Source of the DNA: a virus
Virus record (IMG/VR): IMGVR_UViG_3300047357_001545
Span: 1-42,697 of that record
Reading direction: 5' to 3' (one strand)
DNA: 42,697 nucleotides
Shown here: positions 6,386 through 14,246 of the stretch, in pieces
How the letters are laid out: each line of letters starts with the position of its first letter
Position numbering within the stretch: position 1 is the first letter of the stretch
Notes under the pieces: model-generated
What the model was told of the DNA's origin: nothing
The model's database searches: none
What the model saw: only the letters and a program-made list of their open reading frames with translations
Translations under genes and position numbers: made by a program

Positions 6386-7765
6386 ATGTCGTTACCTTTA
6401 TTTATACCCTCGGTCGAAGAAGTTCTGTCCCTTTTGATGAAAAGCCATGCCTCCTATGGGGGTACTGTGCTCATTTCAAGATCAGGTACGGTTTGGAATA
6501 ACCCCTCTACAAAATCAATCCTTAATGCTTGGCACCCAAAAGACAGTGCTGGGAGACTACTGCAGACTTCTTTCTTAGATATTTGCGGAAATGGTGACGG
6601 TTGCAAGCTGGGGGTGTTCATAGCTTGCAGTTTGATTCGAGACTTTGTCAGGTTAGGGGAATCTGCTCACCCTGACCATACTGAGAAGGTGAAGAGGGCT
6701 TTGCCTTCAGTGCTTGACCGCATCCCCTCAGTACACGCCTCTGAAAATATTCTTCTAGATATCGGTGTGGGGGGAGGCTTGGATCTAGGTTCTGTGAGAT
6801 CAGTCGCTGAAGCTCTAACTCTCTCTGGGGCTTCCTCTTCTCATATTTCATTAGAAAGAGGGAAGGGGGTAGGGATCGAAGTAGAAGAGTCGGACTCATG
6901 GGTTTCAAACACTAGAGTCCATCACGAATCCGAGGTCTATTTAAGTGGGGCTATGTTTGCCCTATTTTCCCGCCCCGTGTTTAAAGTTGAGCAAATTCTC
7001 AAGGCGTTAGAGAATATGGGCTCTTTCGAAGGAAGACCTTTAGTGGTAGTTGCACCCATTATTGGGTCAAAAGCTTTGTCTACGATCAATCTGAACCGTT
7101 CTAAGGGTGTCTTAGATGTCTACGCCTGTGAAGTTCCGCGTGTGACATGGGGTCGAGGCTGGTTAGACGATCTCGCATCCTTCACAGGAGCTACCGTATT
7201 TGATGAGGGTGTCTATCCTGAATACCTTACAGAGTTCTTCGGTTCAGCCCTTGATGTTGTTTTGAACAGGCGTGAGATGGTGATCACCCCCTATGACGAC
7301 CATACAGAGAGTGCGTCTTTGAGGGCAGACGCTTTGTTGAGGGAAGCTCAGACAATACCTTTTGCACACACACAGGACTTGTGGAAGAAGAGAGCAAATG
7401 CGTTGACGGGTACCCTAGTTAAGATAAAAGTTGGCGGTGTAACTGAAGCGGAAGCACGCTGGAAAAGAGCATTAGTCGAGAAGTCTCTGACCTCTATGGG
7501 TGATGCCTCCATAAATGGTTGTGTCAAAGGAGTTATACCTATGCTACACCAGCTACCTGTTGAGAACCCACTTCTCAAAAAAGCCCTTTCTTTCCCTTAC
7601 GCAGTGGTTTGTGAAAACTATAATACCTCAATAGCAGATAAGAGTATGCTGACAAAACCTCACGCATACGACCACTTCCCTACGGGGAGGTTGAAAGAAC
7701 TATTAACAAAAGCAGTTTCTGTGGCAACTACCGTAGGCTCTGTTTGTCACATCACAAGGCGGTGA
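6386..7765 (+). CDS. groEL-like: Divergent GroEL-like chaperonin (Cpn60)
   Basis: 459 aa versus ~548 for GroEL. Landmarks align in order: GNGDGCKLGVFIA matches the ATP-binding GDGTTTA loop with its Asp kept; PLVVVAPIIGSKALSTINLNR and WLDDLASFTGATVFDEG match the apical domain; LTGTLVKIKVGGVTEAEA matches LAGGVAVIKVGAATEVE; a C-terminal FPTGRLKELLTKAVSVA segment matches the second equatorial half. The GroEL catalytic Asp398 (VEDAL) is Lys here (VEKSL), the GGG at 414-416 is GVI, and the GGM tail is absent. ATP hydrolysis may be altered or lost. No GroES gene is seen in the window. Confidence 0.85.
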   Translation: MSLPLFIPSVEEVLSLLMKSHASYGGTVLISRSGTVWNNPSTKSILNAWHPKDSAGRLLQTSFLDICGNGDGCKLGVFIACSLIRDFVRLGESAHPDHTEKVKRALPSVLDRIPSVHASENILLDIGVGGGLDLGSVRSVAEALTLSGASSSHISLERGKGVGIEVEESDSWVSNTRVHHESEVYLSGAMFALFSRPVFKVEQILKALENMGSFEGRPLVVVAPIIGSKALSTINLNRSKGVLDVYACEVPRVTWGRGWLDDLASFTGATVFDEGVYPEYLTEFFGSALDVVLNRREMVITPYDDHTESASLRADALLREAQTIPFAHTQDLWKKRANALTGTLVKIKVGGVTEAEARWKRALVEKSLTSMGDASINGCVKGVIPMLHQLPVENPLLKKALSFPYAVVCENYNTSIADKSMLTKPHAYDHFPTGRLKELLTKAVSVATTVGSVCHITRR

Positions 7766-7767
7766 CT

Positions 7768-8076
7768 ATGAACGTACCTTTGAGATACTCAATTCCCTTA
7801 GACGATATCAACGGCATCAATGTAAGTATCGAGGCGTACAGCAAGGCTATATCTTTTTATGAAGAATGGGTGATAGAGAATGGGGAGTGGGAGTATGTAG
7901 AGGAGAGAATCCTGTACCTGACAAACATCCTCTGTGAGTATATGATTGCAGCATCTTTCGCCCAAGAGGGTGCTGTGGCTTGTGGGGTGGGTTCAGGTCT
8001 CTATGAATCCGTAAAGAAAGACTTCCAGAAGAAACATCCTAACAGGGAGTTCCCGACACAGAGAGAGTTGCAATGA
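7768..8076 (+). CDS. Hypothetical protein, 102 aa
   Basis: ATG at 7768 is chosen because AAGGCGGTG sits just upstream, overlapping the chaperonin stop; a TTG at 7744 is possible but unneeded. The product is acidic and helical (ISFYEEWVIENGEWEYVEERILYLTNILCEYM). No family is recognised. It overlaps the following phosphoesterase by 4 bp. Confidence 0.6.
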   Translation: MNVPLRYSIPLDDINGINVSIEAYSKAISFYEEWVIENGEWEYVEERILYLTNILCEYMIAASFAQEGAVACGVGSGLYESVKKDFQKKHPNREFPTQRELQ

Positions 8077-8750
8077 GGGTTGTCTGTATCTCTGACACGC
8101 ACAATCAACATAACAAGATAGACCTCCCCGAAGGTGATGTTTTAGTTCACTCTGGAGACTTCTCTGGAACAGGCACTCTCAAACAAGTCACCGATTTCAT
8201 GGGGTGGTTTTCTTCACGTCCGCACCCACATAAGATCTTAGTTGCAGGTAACCATGACATTACTCTAGATCTACCTTTTTATGAAAACAATTGGCATAGA
8301 TTCCACAAAACCCGCTTATTTGCGAGTGGTATCAAGAACTTTGTTTTAAGGTCTGGTGTTCATTATTTAGAGAACAGCGGAGTCGAGATTCAAGGTGTCA
8401 AGTTTTATGGTAGTCCCTGCCAACCAACCTTCTGCAATTGGGCTTTCAATGTAGATAGGGGTCTTCCTATCCGCTCCGTTTGGTCTAAGATACCCGAAGA
8501 TACAGATGTTCTGATTACGCACGGGCCTCCACGGGGCGTGGGTGACGTGTTACACACAGGAGAACCCGTGGGCTGTGACGACCTATGGGAGGCTGTAAAA
8601 CGAGTAAGGCCTCAACATCATGTTTTTGGTCATATACACGAAGGTTACGGCTTATATATGATGGAGGGGATAAGCTTTGTTAACCCCTCCATCTGTGACC
8701 ACAAGTATGGGATTGCAAATAAACCACTAGTCTTTGAGGTGTCGAGATGA
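8073..8750 (+). CDS. Calcineurin-like metallophosphoesterase
   Basis: 225 aa with the full metal-binding set in order: DTH at ~8-10, GDF at ~28, GNHD at ~58-61, THGPP at ~148 and GHIHEGYG at ~188. This is the layout of the MPP239/YfcE-like family of phosphodiesterases/phosphatases that use two metal ions. Substrate unknown. It overlaps both neighbours by 4 bp in an operon with nucleotide-metabolism genes. Confidence 0.88.
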   Translation: MRVVCISDTHNQHNKIDLPEGDVLVHSGDFSGTGTLKQVTDFMGWFSSRPHPHKILVAGNHDITLDLPFYENNWHRFHKTRLFASGIKNFVLRSGVHYLENSGVEIQGVKFYGSPCQPTFCNWAFNVDRGLPIRSVWSKIPEDTDVLITHGPPRGVGDVLHTGEPVGCDDLWEAVKRVRPQHHVFGHIHEGYGLYMMEGISFVNPSICDHKYGIANKPLVFEVSR

Positions 8751-9214
8751 ACCGAAAGCATTTAAAGTCACGCATACTACAATGCGACTTGATATCGTCG
8801 AACTCCCCATGTCCTCGGAGGAAGGTAGGTGCTCTCATAGTAGACCCTGAGAGCAACGTAGTGGTCAGTGAGGGTTACAATGGGACTCCAAGAGGGTCGC
8901 GGGAGAGTCTCTGCGGGGGTGATGTGTGTTTACGAGAGTGTAACTCCGTACTGAGTGGTACGTCTAATGACATAGGTTGCCACCACGCGGAGATGAATGC
9001 AATCTTAAACGCCGCTCGGGTAGGTCAATCAACTATGGGGAAGTGGCTTATAGCCAACTGCGACCCTTGCCTCATGTGTGCAAAGGCAATACACCACTCT
9101 GGTATAAAGGCCGTTTACTGTCCTTCGGAAGTAAACGGGACTTTTGCACAAGGCCTAAGTTACCTAGAGAGGAACGGCGTTTCCACCTTTAAGATAAAGG
9201 AGGTAGGAGAATGA
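8747..9214 (+). CDS. dCMP deaminase
   Basis: 155 aa. The zinc catalytic motif is HHAEMNAI with CDPCLMCAK (HAE ... PCxxC). The CGGDVCLREC segment before it matches the second zinc site of T4-type dCMP deaminases, and GYNGTPRGS is the substrate loop. The enzyme converts dCMP to dUMP, feeding dTMP synthesis. This fits the phage thymidine kinase and UMP genes. 4-bp overlaps with neighbours. Confidence 0.92.
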   Translation: MNRKHLKSRILQCDLISSNSPCPRRKVGALIVDPESNVVVSEGYNGTPRGSRESLCGGDVCLRECNSVLSGTSNDIGCHHAEMNAILNAARVGQSTMGKWLIANCDPCLMCAKAIHHSGIKAVYCPSEVNGTFAQGLSYLERNGVSTFKIKEVGE

Positions 9215-9426
9215 GTGAATATGAGAAAGTAGAACACCCAGACCACTACCAAAGTGAGAAGATCGAAGCCATAGACGTTATCGAGGCTTTCGAGCTCAAC
9301 TTTTCTCTCGGGTCTGCGGTCAAATATATATTAAGAGCAGGTAAGAAGCCTACAGAGACCGCTGAAGAAGACCTAAGCAAAGCGGTTTGGTACATACAGC
9401 GAGAGATCCAGAGGAGGGGAGGATGA
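9211..9426 (+). CDS. DUF3310 protein (SaV-like)
   Basis: 71 aa. The pattern HPDHYQSEKIEAIDVIEAF ... GSAVKYILRAGKK ... EEDLSKAVWYIQREI is the common phage DUF3310 family, often found beside nucleotide-metabolism genes; biochemical function is not established. Its TGA overlaps the ATG of the next gene. Confidence 0.88.
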   Translation: MSEYEKVEHPDHYQSEKIEAIDVIEAFELNFSLGSAVKYILRAGKKPTETAEEDLSKAVWYIQREIQRRGG

Positions 9427-10031
9427 TCATCACAATACTTAGGAAACCCGTAGAGGGAACAGTAGCAGAAAACACTCTTAAGCATGGGTGTGGGGCTATA
9501 AATATAGATGCCACACGCATCGGTGGGGGGGTTCCCCGTCAAGCGACTGCTGGAAATCGGACTGTAGGATGGGGGGTTCAAAAGGGAGGGTGTTCCTATG
9601 AGAAAGGGACTGGAGTAACCTTTACAAATCAAGGTAGATGGCCTGCTAACTTCATTCTTACCCACAACCACAAAGAGGACTGTGAATTAAAAGGCACGAA
9701 GAAGATTAAAGAGGGTGAGGGTAAATCTGATAAAGGAGGCACTGAGCGAGAAGTAGGTCTTTACAAGGACGGGCTTAAGAAAAGAGCGAAAGACCACCAT
9801 CAAGGAGAAGAAACTATACCTGATTGGGCTTGTGTAGAGGGTTGTCCTGTTAAGAATCTTGATAAACAAACAGGTGTCTTAGTTAGTGGTAAAGATGTAA
9901 ACCCAACTAATTCAAACGTGAGTGGTTTCTTTGGTAAGACAGATAATTATTACTCCTCATCTGCGAACTGTGGAGATAGGGGGGGTGCTTCTAGGTTCTT
10001 CAAACAGTTTAAGAAAGAGAATGATCAATGA
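9423..10031 (+). CDS. DNA methyltransferase central/target-recognition segment as a separate ORF
   Basis: 202 aa. ATG at 9423 overlaps the DUF3310 stop and has GAGGAGGGG just upstream. It starts ILRKPVEGTVAENTLKHG and continues GAINIDATRIGGG, GRWPANFIL and GASRFFKQF. In common phage N6/N4 DNA methylases these elements come after the DPPY half and the WEPI(x)nARKP segment and before the HPTVKP/FGSGTT half. Here they form a protein on their own, placed before the DPPY half. No SAM or catalytic motif is present, so it should need a partner. Confidence 0.7.
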   Translation: MIITILRKPVEGTVAENTLKHGCGAINIDATRIGGGVPRQATAGNRTVGWGVQKGGCSYEKGTGVTFTNQGRWPANFILTHNHKEDCELKGTKKIKEGEGKSDKGGTEREVGLYKDGLKKRAKDHHQGEETIPDWACVEGCPVKNLDKQTGVLVSGKDVNPTNSNVSGFFGKTDNYYSSSANCGDRGGASRFFKQFKKENDQ

Positions 10032-10582
10032 TTGAGATTAAAATAGGTGATTGCACACAACGATTAAAAGACCTAGAGGGCAACTCTGTAGACGCAATCA
10101 TCTGCGACCCCCCTTATGGGCTAAAGTTTATGTCTAAAGGTTGGGACGACATAGGTAAAGGTTCTCAACAAAGGGAATGGCATAGAAAGTGGCTTACAGA
10201 GGCTCATCGAATCTTAAAACCTAATGGGTTGATTAAGGCATTTAGTGGAACTAGGACTTTTCATCACCTAATAGCGATGATGGAAGAAATAGGCTTCTCA
10301 GATTTACGGGTAGAGGCTTGGACTTATTCGTCAGGATTCCCGAAATCTCTTAACTTAAGTAAAGCACTAGAAAAAAATGGAACTCTGAAAATAGTAGGTC
10401 AAGGACGAGCTGGTAAAAATGCTCTAGGTCAAGACAGTGGGTATAATAAAACATATAACCCACACACTTATGACATAGTAGAAGCAAATTCTGAAGGGGC
10501 TAAAACTTGGGAGGGTTGGGGGACAGCTCTTAAGCCCGCTTGGGAGCCTATCTGTATTGGGGTTAAGCAAGGAAGTAACTGA
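10028..10582 (+). CDS. DNA methyltransferase DPPY half
   Basis: 184 aa. It begins with the beta-class motif IV: SVDAIICDPPYGLKFM, then AHRILKPNGLIKAFSGTRTFHHL, SSGFPKSLNLSKAL and WGTALKPAWEPICIGVK, where it stops. This is exactly the N-terminal part of phage N6/N4 methylases; the following central part is encoded upstream in the previous ORF. ATG overlaps the preceding TGA (ATGA). Confidence 0.78.
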   Translation: MIEIKIGDCTQRLKDLEGNSVDAIICDPPYGLKFMSKGWDDIGKGSQQREWHRKWLTEAHRILKPNGLIKAFSGTRTFHHLIAMMEEIGFSDLRVEAWTYSSGFPKSLNLSKALEKNGTLKIVGQGRAGKNALGQDSGYNKTYNPHTYDIVEANSEGAKTWEGWGTALKPAWEPICIGVKQGSN

Positions 10583-11271
10583 TGAAAGACATGATAGAAT
10601 ATTTCAAGACAATGATCACCCCCCCTGTAAAGGATGCTTGTGTCATTGTGAGTAAACCTAGCGAGATCAACTTTGAAAGCTACCTAGAAGAGGTTTTTGA
10701 AGAGGGGGCTATTGCCTCCTCTCTCCAACCAAAAGCTCACGGTGTCATCCTGCTAGGAGAGCCTACAAAAGAGGAGTCTCAGAAGATTCAAGACATACTC
10801 AAACCCGGAGGTCACGTAGTCCTAATCCCCGACTCAGATATTGGGTACAAGGGGGTAATCGCCCTTGAGGACACAGGCTTTGAGGTACGAGATGCGATCT
10901 TTGTGGCAGAAGAGGCAGATAGCTTCTATTACACGTCAAAGGCGAGTAGGTCAGAGAGAGAAGCGGGCTTGGTTGCGGAAGAAGGGAAGAGGGGTAACGT
11001 TCACCCTACGGTCAAGCCTATTGAGATTATGGAGTGGTGTGCTAGAGGCATAGAGGCAAGCTCTACTATAGTAGACCCTTTTATGGGGTCTGGTACTACA
11101 GGGATTGCAATGTCTCGAAAAGGTCACAACTTCATTGGTATAGAGTTGAACCCAGAGTATGCACAGATCTCAGAGCAGAGGATTCGTCATTGGAAGCCTA
11201 TTGACACTGAGATCAAGTCAGAGGCGAAGCCTGTTGACACTGAGTTCAAGGGTCAGGTTTCTCTTTTTTAG
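10582..11271 (+). CDS. DNA methyltransferase SAM-binding half (degenerate motif IV)
   Basis: 229 aa. The C-terminal half has VHPTVKPIEIMEWC, then motif I DPFMGSGTTGIA and GIELNPEYA, the SAM-binding end of beta-class methylases. The N-terminal ~110 residues resemble a worn Rossmann half (HGVILLGEP where DPPY is expected, LKPGGHVVLIPDSD, ALEDTGFEVRDAI, FYYTSKASRSEREAGL). It lacks a catalytic tetrapeptide. Start overlaps the previous stop by one base. It could pair with the DPPY ORF. Its stop overlaps the converging pentapeptide-repeat gene. Confidence 0.75.
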   Translation: MKDMIEYFKTMITPPVKDACVIVSKPSEINFESYLEEVFEEGAIASSLQPKAHGVILLGEPTKEESQKIQDILKPGGHVVLIPDSDIGYKGVIALEDTGFEVRDAIFVAEEADSFYYTSKASRSEREAGLVAEEGKRGNVHPTVKPIEIMEWCARGIEASSTIVDPFMGSGTTGIAMSRKGHNFIGIELNPEYAQISEQRIRHWKPIDTEIKSEAKPVDTEFKGQVSLF

Positions 11272-12647
11272 AACTCGTCGTCCATGTCATAACCCATGAG
11301 GTCTTCCTCATAACCCATGTGGTCGTCCATCATAGCCATGAGTTCCTGATCTTCACTCATGTGGTCATACATACCCATGTGTTCTTCCTCATTGCTCTCT
11401 ACCTCTTCACCGTAGAGACCCTCGACAAAACGAGATGCGACGCGACGACCCGCTGTTGGGTTATGGTATGCCCTCCGAGTTACGAACTTCCTTAACTTTC
11501 TTCCGAAGCTCATGTCCAGCTTTGTTCTCTTGTCAGTCTTGATGTTCTTAAGCGTGACGTTTGAGAGATCTACGCCAGAGAGATCTGCCCCTCTAAGATC
11601 TGCACCTGTAAGATCCGCACCGTCGATAGAAAGAACGCCTGTGAGATCCGCACCGTCAAGATTCGCACCCCTTAACTTCGCATCTGTCAGATCCGCACCT
11701 TCGAAATTGCTTCCGTCAGAGAGATCTGCTTCTATAAGGATTGTGTTTCTCATCTTAGCGTTTGTGAAATCTCCGCCCTTAAGTTTACAAGATTTCATGT
11801 TAGCACGATTAAAGTTAGTTCCTACAAAAGATCCGTTTTCTGCAGAAGACCCTTCAAGATTTGCACCCTCGAAAATGAGAGATTCTAAGTTCGCCAGATT
11901 TCCAAACGAGCCTGAATAGGTGATCCTGCTAAGATCTGTCCTCATTGAGAAGGTACACCCTTCGAGAGCCCCTTCGTCTTCAAATTCGATGCCCACAAGG
12001 TCGGTTTTTTTAAATGAAGTGCCATTGACGCTGTGGATCTTCTTAACTCCAATGAAACTGCATTCTTCAACCTCACCATTCATGATGACAACGTTTGTCA
12101 GATCCGCGTGGTTAAAGATGACTCTCTCAAGACCATCAGCGGTTGCCATGTTCGCGTTCGCCATAGTTGCTCTGGTAAAGTTAGCTCCCCTCAAAACAGT
12201 ATTGTTTATGTTTGTGAAGTTAAGGTTAGCCCCTACGAACTGTGCCATCGTAAGATCGGCATTTTCGAAATTAGCCATGCCTATCCTGAGGCCACTAAAA
12301 TTAGACCTCTCCAATTCACAGTCAGAAAAATTCGTATGGGACACAGTCACAAGCCCCTTAATCTTGGTGAAGTCCCTCTGGTTGAGGTTCATATCAGAGA
12401 GATCCGCACTAGGGATGTATTTACCTAGCTTTTCAATGATATCGGGATCTTCCTTTTTTTTGTAATTGATGTAATTTTTGAGTGCCTTATCATCCTTTTT
12501 ACTTTTTTTCAATGCTTCAAGGAGTACTTGCTCTTGCTCTTCATCCTCTAACCCAGCCTGGCGTGCGGCGGCTCTCCTCACCCTGTTAAGGTAAGCTCTT
12601 CTCTTCATTGCGAGTTGTTTCTGAACTCTTCGTGATGCTCGTCTCAT
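11268..12647 (-). CDS. Second pentapeptide-repeat protein, acidic tail
   Basis: ATG at 12647 is chosen because AAAGGAGA sits 6-7 bases upstream; upstream in-frame codons lack this. 459 aa: a basic N-terminus (MRRASRRVQKQLAMKRRAY), a charged helix, then pentapeptide repeats from ~80 to ~380 (ANFENADLTMAQFVGANLN ... GADLTGADLRGADLSGVDL), and a methionine-rich acidic tail (MGMYDHMSEDQELMAMMDDH). The repeats form a beta-helix; DNA mimicry or a scaffold role is possible. Convergent with the methyltransferase cluster. Confidence 0.9.
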   Translation of the reverse strand: MRRASRRVQKQLAMKRRAYLNRVRRAAARQAGLEDEEQEQVLLEALKKSKKDDKALKNYINYKKKEDPDIIEKLGKYIPSADLSDMNLNQRDFTKIKGLVTVSHTNFSDCELERSNFSGLRIGMANFENADLTMAQFVGANLNFTNINNTVLRGANFTRATMANANMATADGLERVIFNHADLTNVVIMNGEVEECSFIGVKKIHSVNGTSFKKTDLVGIEFEDEGALEGCTFSMRTDLSRITYSGSFGNLANLESLIFEGANLEGSSAENGSFVGTNFNRANMKSCKLKGGDFTNAKMRNTILIEADLSDGSNFEGADLTDAKLRGANLDGADLTGVLSIDGADLTGADLRGADLSGVDLSNVTLKNIKTDKRTKLDMSFGRKLRKFVTRRAYHNPTAGRRVASRFVEGLYGEEVESNEEEHMGMYDHMSEDQELMAMMDDHMGYEEDLMGYDMDDEF

Positions 12648-13120
12648 GTTGTTTCTCCTTTGAATGACATAGCCACTATTGTAAGCCATAAACAAGATAT
12701 AAAAGACATAGTGTTTTTTTGAACTTCCCTATCTAGGTTGAACCTATGACTCTATCCTACAACGTCACCCTCCCTACTTTATTATTTAAAGAGTTCTTTA
12801 GTCTCAGCGGACTTTTCAGTTGAGATATCCTTACTGCCTCTTCCCTGACATGGGCAGGGGGAAAAAGAATAAGCCCCTCCAATCTCCTTCTATAAGAGTA
12901 AAGGGGTACGAGGGTGAGTAGAGTAGGTGTTGAGACAACTAAAAAAATAGGATGGCTGTCTATGCTCATGCTGTAGGAGAGCCTGTAACCTAGTTTAGGG
13001 CTACTCGGAAGACCCTAATCCAGCCACAAAAACCAGAATGTTCTTCTAACACCAGAAGAACATTACTAGGATAACGCCAGACCTCCTTGATGTTGGGGGG
13101 TAATTTAGAAGAAAAGGAAT
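12648..13120. other. Intergenic region, ~470 bp, no convincing gene
   Basis: Holds the leader of the minus-strand pentapeptide gene on the left and of a small plus-strand gene on the right. A 70-codon minus ORF (12757-12969) has no ribosome site and unlikely composition. The only strong feature is the 11-bp hairpin at 13037-13064. Two weaker inverted repeats occur around 12900 and 13000. Confidence 0.5.
13037..13064. repeat. Perfect 11-bp inverted repeat
   Basis: AATGTTCTTCT and AGAAGAACATT flank the 6-base loop AACACC. No T-run follows on either strand, so a terminator is unlikely; an operator or an mRNA-stabilising hairpin ahead of the 13121 gene fits better. Confidence 0.6.
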
Positions 13121-13327
13121 ATGAAGATGAAGACCTTGTTTATTAAGAAGAGCGGCGAAGAGTTCTATAGGGAGCTTGATAGAGAAGAGAGGAGAAGATC
13201 AGTAATCACGATCCGTGAGAGACTCAGTCTCTCAAAGGTTACAAGTGACCCTCTGGAACTCCTTAAAGAGAAGAGGTACAAGAGGGTAGTTCTAGCAGGG
13301 GATCTCTCTTTTAAAGAGATTGGGTAA
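13121..13327 (+). CDS. Hypothetical protein, 68 aa
   Basis: AAAGGAAT precedes the ATG. The product is strongly charged (REERRRSVITIRERLSL) and has no recognised family. The next small gene follows after five bases, so the two are probably a transcription unit leading into the tRNA cluster. Confidence 0.55.
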   Translation: MKMKTLFIKKSGEEFYRELDREERRRSVITIRERLSLSKVTSDPLELLKEKRYKRVVLAGDLSFKEIG

Positions 13328-13332
13328 ATGTC

Positions 13333-13542
13333 ATGTATTACATTGTAGACAGAGCTACAGGCCAGAATTTGCACTATGTTAACAGGGGTATAGTCAAGAA
13401 GGCATACTCTTTTAGAGTCCTCGCGGCGAAGGATTTAGAGGAGTCTATTTTAGAGAATGCCCAAAGAAAAGATGTTGTAGAAATCTCTAGGTCTGCAAGG
13501 CTTTACTTGGAGAACCAAAAGAGGCTTCAAAAAAATAGTTGA
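13333..13542 (+). CDS. Hypothetical protein, 69 aa
   Basis: It starts five bases after the previous stop; no clear ribosome site of its own (coupled translation likely). Sequence MYYIVDRATGQNLHYVNRG followed by a charged helix. No family recognised. Confidence 0.5.
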   Translation: MYYIVDRATGQNLHYVNRGIVKKAYSFRVLAAKDLEESILENAQRKDVVEISRSARLYLENQKRLQKNS

Positions 13543-13571
13543 AAAAAATATCGGTAGCTCTGCTCCTATTG

Positions 13572-13577
13572 TATAAT
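13572..13577 (+). promoter_or_regulatory. Candidate -10 box ahead of the tRNA cluster
   Basis: A perfect TATAAT lies 54 bases before the first tRNA. A TTGAAA occurs 27 bases upstream, too far for a normal -35 spacing, so the assignment rests on the -10 alone. Confidence 0.35.
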
Positions 13578-13630
13578 AGTTACTGTTGGGTGACGATACC
13601 TGAACAATCTTTGAAAAAACAAAAAACAAA

Positions 13631-13703
13631 GGGCCTATAGCTCAGTGGTTAGAGCTCCCGACTCATAATCGGTAGGTCTCAGGTTCAAATCCTGATGGGC
13701 CCA
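13631..13703 (+). tRNA. tRNA with CAT anticodon, probably tRNA-Ile2 (AUA) rather than Met
   Basis: Acceptor GGGCCTA pairs with TGGGCCC plus discriminator A; D-arm AGCTCAGTGGTTAGAGC; anticodon loop CTCATAA; T-arm TCAGGTTCAAATCCTGA. The body resembles E. coli tRNA-Ile2, whose C34 is modified to lysidine to read AUA, more than elongator Met. CCA is not encoded. One terminal anticodon-stem pair is mismatched. Confidence 0.85.
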
Positions 13704-13931
13704 TTAGCACGCACCTCCTCACGGAGGGTCAAAAAAGAGATGACACTGCACGGAAGCATTCTTGTAGGGGGTTCGAATCCTCCGCCTCAGGGTGGCCAGA
13801 AGACTTCGGTTAGGTTTGGTCGCAGGTTTACTGAAGACTTTAAGCTCTCTCAGAGATAGTTGTATCTTAGGGTTCGATCCCCTTTCCATCATCGGTGGGT
13901 TTTGGTACGGTACAGTGAAGTGTGCTTTTAA
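13704..13931 (+). other. tRNA-cluster spacer with tRNA-derived fragments
   Basis: No complete cloverleaf can be drawn. Recognisable pieces are: a hairpin CCTCC-TCAC-GGAGG (13714-13727); a T-arm GGGGG-TTCGAAT-CCTCC (13767-13783); the string TTGGTCGCAGGTT, identical to part of the Arg(TCT) tRNA; a hairpin AGATA-GTTG-TATCT; and a T-arm-like AGGG-TTCGATC-CCCT (13869-13883). They could be decayed tRNAs or unusual processed RNAs. Confidence 0.45.
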
Positions 13932-14003
13932 GCACTCGTAGCTCAGCGGAAGAGCAGTGGCCTTCTAAGCCATTGGTCGCAGGTTCGAATCCTGCCGAGT
14001 GTA
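13932..14003 (+). tRNA. tRNA-Arg (TCT)
   Basis: Acceptor GCACTCG/CGAGTGT plus A (one terminal G-U), D-arm GCTCAGCGGAAGAGC, anticodon stem GTGGC/GCCAT with loop CTTCTAA, T-arm GCAGGTTCGAATCCTGC. Reads AGA (and AGG), codons used heavily in this window. CCA not encoded. Confidence 0.95.
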
Positions 14004-14054
14004 CTAGGTCGCATTGGGGAAACCTACCCCTACTCTATGAGTGGGGCAATAAAC

Positions 14055-14127
14055 GCATTCATAGCTCAGTCGGAAGAGCACCACTTTCCTAAAGTGGGGG
14101 TCACAGGTTCGAGCCCTGTTGAGTGCA
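14055..14127 (+). tRNA. tRNA-Arg (CCT)
   Basis: Acceptor GCATTCA/TGAGTGC plus A, D-arm GCTCAGTCGGAAGAGC, anticodon stem CCACT/AGTGG with loop TTCCTAA, T-arm ACAGGTTCGAGCCCTGT. Reads AGG. CCA not encoded. Confidence 0.95.
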
Positions 14128-14210
14128 TTAGGCTCACCCTTTTATCTTTTTACCTTTATATAGGGGGGGTAGATAGGTTGTTGGGCGAGGGTGGGTCTAA
14201 GGTAAAAAGG
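14128..14210 (+). promoter_or_regulatory. Attenuator-like leader with mutually exclusive hairpins
   Basis: Starting directly after tRNA-Arg(CCT), 14128-14139 can pair over 12 positions (two G-U) with 14189-14200. Alternatively CTTTTTACCTT (14146-14156) pairs perfectly with AAGGTAAAAAG (14199-14209). The second pairing destroys both the first helix and the 5' arm of the terminator that follows. This is the geometry of transcription attenuation; the signal sensed, if any, is unknown. Confidence 0.4.
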
Positions 14211-14246
14211 CTGGTTTTCTTATTGAGAGAGCCAGCCTTTTTTTTT
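14204..14246 (+). terminator. Rho-independent terminator
   Basis: AAAAAGGCTGG (14204-14214) pairs with CCAGCCTTTTT (14232-14242), followed by more T. It ends the first tRNA group or attenuates entry into the 14324 gene. Confidence 0.8.

Noticed and set aside
9246-9671. Minus-strand 141-codon frame
   Set aside because: Antisense to DUF3310 and the methyltransferase segment, which have clear family motifs and coupled starts.
12757-12969. Minus-strand 70-codon frame in the intergenic region
   Set aside because: No ribosome site and unconvincing composition.
13704-13900. tmRNA
   Set aside because: T-arm-like pieces exist, but I find no matching 5' acceptor, no alanine tRNA-like end and no tag reading frame.
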